A stretch of 14,291 bases of DNA, taken from assembly GCA_036505295.1 (NCBI GenBank), contig DASXTQ010000016.1:1-14291 (forward strand), written 5' to 3'. Below the pieces are notes generated by a model that saw only the letters and a program-made list of their open reading frames with translations, searched no databases and was not told the origin of the DNA. Positions 13,003 through 14,291 of the stretch are shown piece by piece. The translations under genes were made by a program, and so were the position numbers. Numbering within the stretch: the first letter of the stretch is position 1; each line of letters opens with the position of its first letter. This DNA comes from WS-7 sp036505295 (GTDB lineage Bacteria; Eisenbacteria; RBG-16-71-46; SZUA-252).

Positions 13003-13236
13003 ATGCTTTTTCCAGCCGCACTAGGACTCGGACTACCGCTCGGCATCGGCCTCGCGGCCATCGGATCGGGGATCGGCATCGGCTTCTTAGGTAAGGGGGC
13101 GATGGAAGCGATGGGACGTCAGCCTGAGATCCTTCCGAAACTTCAAGTCGCCATGATCATCGGATTCGGCTTCGCCGAAGCGCTCACGATCTACGCGTTC
13201 GTCACCATGTTCTTCCTTCAGGGTCGCATCGGTTAG
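13003..13236 (+). CDS. atpE: ATP synthase subunit c
   Basis: The 77-aa proteolipid of the Fo rotor ring has two membrane helices joined by the polar loop Arg39-Gln40-Pro41. Helix 1 carries the glycine motif GSGIGIG (21-27). Helix 2 carries the ion-binding carboxylate Glu59 in GFAEALTIYAF. The sodium-type ligands are absent: the helix-1 Gln position is Ile26, and the residue after the Glu is Ala rather than Ser. Proton coupling is therefore predicted. Length and hydrophobicity are normal for the family. The gene lies 29 bp after atpB and 14 bp before atpF. Confidence 0.97.
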   Translation: MLFPAALGLGLPLGIGLAAIGSGIGIGFLGKGAMEAMGRQPEILPKLQVAMIIGFGFAEALTIYAFVTMFFLQGRIG

Positions 13237-13250
13237 GTTCGAAAGGGTCC

Positions 13251-13742
13251 ATGGAAAAGCTCGTTCACCTGAATCAGCTCCTCGCCCACGCGATCAGCTT
13301 CGTCATCTTCCTCTTCCTCGTCCGTGGGGCGTTCAACGCGATCATCTTTCCCCCGATGCGCGAGCGCCGCGAGCGGATCCGCGCGGAATTCGAGCGCATC
13401 GAGCGGGAAAAGGCGGAGGTTCAGAAGATCCGCCAGGAGTACGAGGCGCACTTGAAGAAGCTGGACGCCGAAAGCCGCCAGCGGATCCAGGAAGCGGTCG
13501 CGGAAGGCCAACGGGTGGCGGGCGAGATCCGCGAGGCGTCGCGCAAGGAAGCCCAGGAGATGATCACCCGCGCACGCCAGGAGATCGGGATCGAGCGGGA
13601 CAAGGCGCAGGCCACGTTCCGGAACGAGGTGGTCGATCTGGCGGTCGATATCGCGGGGAAGGTGATCCGGGAAGAGCTGACGGCCGAGAAGCACCGGAAG
13701 CTCGTCGATGAGTTCCTCGCCGAGGTCGAAGAGGTCAAGTGA
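13251..13742 (+). CDS. atpF: ATP synthase subunit b
   Basis: A 163-aa peripheral-stalk protein with one N-terminal membrane helix (about residues 11-32, ISFVIFLFLVRGAFN). A long charged helix follows (about 36-150), rich in Glu, Lys, Arg and Ala, which forms the right-handed coiled coil linking Fo to subunit delta. IIFPPMRERRERI at the membrane exit is typical of the family, as is the C-terminal VVDLAVDIAGKVIREEL motif. GAAAGGG (13241-13247) precedes the ATG. The stop overlaps the start of atpH. Only one b-type gene is seen, consistent with a homodimer. Confidence 0.95.
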   Translation: MEKLVHLNQLLAHAISFVIFLFLVRGAFNAIIFPPMRERRERIRAEFERIEREKAEVQKIRQEYEAHLKKLDAESRQRIQEAVAEGQRVAGEIREASRKEAQEMITRARQEIGIERDKAQATFRNEVVDLAVDIAGKVIREELTAEKHRKLVDEFLAEVEEVK

Positions 13743-14284
13743 TCTCCGCTGTCCTCGCGCGCCGCTACGCCCGCGCCCTTCTCTCTCTCTCCCAGCGTCT
13801 CGGCGATCTGAAGGAGACGCATCAGGACCTCCAGGGGGTCGCGGGGATCTTCGAACGCGACCCGCGGGTTCGGAGGTTCTTCGAGGCACCGAACATCGCG
13901 CGCACCGAGAAGGAAGCGTTCCTCGCCCGGAGATGGAAGCCCAAGCTCAACCGGAACGTGTACGGCCTGCTCGTGCTCCTGCTCCGCCGCCGGCGGTTCG
14001 ACCATCTGGTCGCGATCGCGGCCGAGTTCCACAAGCTCGCGGAGGAAGCACAAGGCATCACCCGCGCGCTCGTCCGCACCGCGGTCCCGATCAGCGAACG
14101 GCAGGCGGACGCGCTCACGCGCGCCCTCAACCGGCGCACCGGTAGGAAGGTCACGCTCACCCGCGAAGTGGATCCCGTACTCCTCGGAGGAGCGGTCCTT
14201 TCGTTGGATCACAAGGTCATCGACGGCACCCTCGCGACGCAGCTCTGGCGCATCCGCCGGCAGCTGCGTGAGACGCGGGTCTGA
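13739..14284 (+). CDS. atpH: ATP synthase subunit delta
   Basis: A 181-aa protein that caps the F1 head and binds subunit b. The N terminus AVLARRYARALLSLSQRLG matches the first helix of delta/OSCP proteins (consensus ARPYAxALFxxA). The C-terminal DPVLLGGAVLSLDHKVIDGTLATQL matches the family signature DPxLIGGxxxxxxDxxIDGSxxxxL. Length is normal. The GTG start overlaps the atpF stop as GTGA, showing translational coupling. The stop is 7 bp from the window end, so atpA presumably follows. Confidence 0.95.
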   Translation: MISAVLARRYARALLSLSQRLGDLKETHQDLQGVAGIFERDPRVRRFFEAPNIARTEKEAFLARRWKPKLNRNVYGLLVLLLRRRRFDHLVAIAAEFHKLAEEAQGITRALVRTAVPISERQADALTRALNRRTGRKVTLTREVDPVLLGGAVLSLDHKVIDGTLATQLWRIRRQLRETRV

Positions 14285-14291
14285 GGCCAGA

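Overview
The window is about 14.3 kb of high-GC, gene-dense bacterial chromosome with housekeeping genes at both ends. The organism looks like a diderm (Gram-negative) bacterium: it has an outer-membrane beta-barrel protein, σ70-type hexamers, a good candidate σ54 promoter, and GTGA/ATGA stop-start overlaps. A high-GC member of the FCB/Gemmatimonadota/Eisenbacteria-like lineages or a deltaproteobacterial relative would fit, but the sequence alone does not settle the phylum. No insertion sequence, integrase, phage gene or CRISPR array is visible.

Left block (1-3310). A tRNA-Met(CAT) gene on the minus strand and an outer-membrane beta-barrel gene on the plus strand are read from back-to-back σ70 promoters whose -35 boxes lie only 10 bp apart. 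guaB (IMP dehydrogenase) starts 2 bp after the barrel gene. It converges on an unrecognised 259-aa gene on the minus strand; the 124-bp gap between them holds inverted repeats and a recurring heptamer.

Central block (3311-10812). A 480-bp leader carries a near-consensus σ54 promoter and an upstream palindrome, placed as an activator site would be. It precedes a tightly packed five-gene operon: a CheW-like protein; a membrane-anchored MCP-like protein without a sensor domain; a CheA-shaped protein whose phosphorylatable histidine and ATP-binding residues appear to be missing; a STAS-GAF-HD-GYP protein with a broken metal motif; and a REC-GAF-HD-GYP protein with an intact phosphoacceptor and intact HD-GYP residues. 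No cheR, cheB, cheY or functional kinase is present. My reading is that this is a chemosensory-type scaffold turned into a non-kinase signalling platform whose output is probably cyclic-di-GMP hydrolysis. This is the most novel content of the window.

Right block (10813-14291). After a 545-bp gap with a possible structured element and a candidate σ70 promoter comes the start of the F-type ATP synthase operon: an AtpZ-like protein, an AtpI-like domain in frame with subunit a (AtpB), subunit c (AtpE), subunit b (AtpF) and subunit delta (AtpH). The window ends 7 bp after atpH, where atpA would be expected. Subunit c lacks the sodium-ligand residues, so a proton-driven enzyme is predicted.
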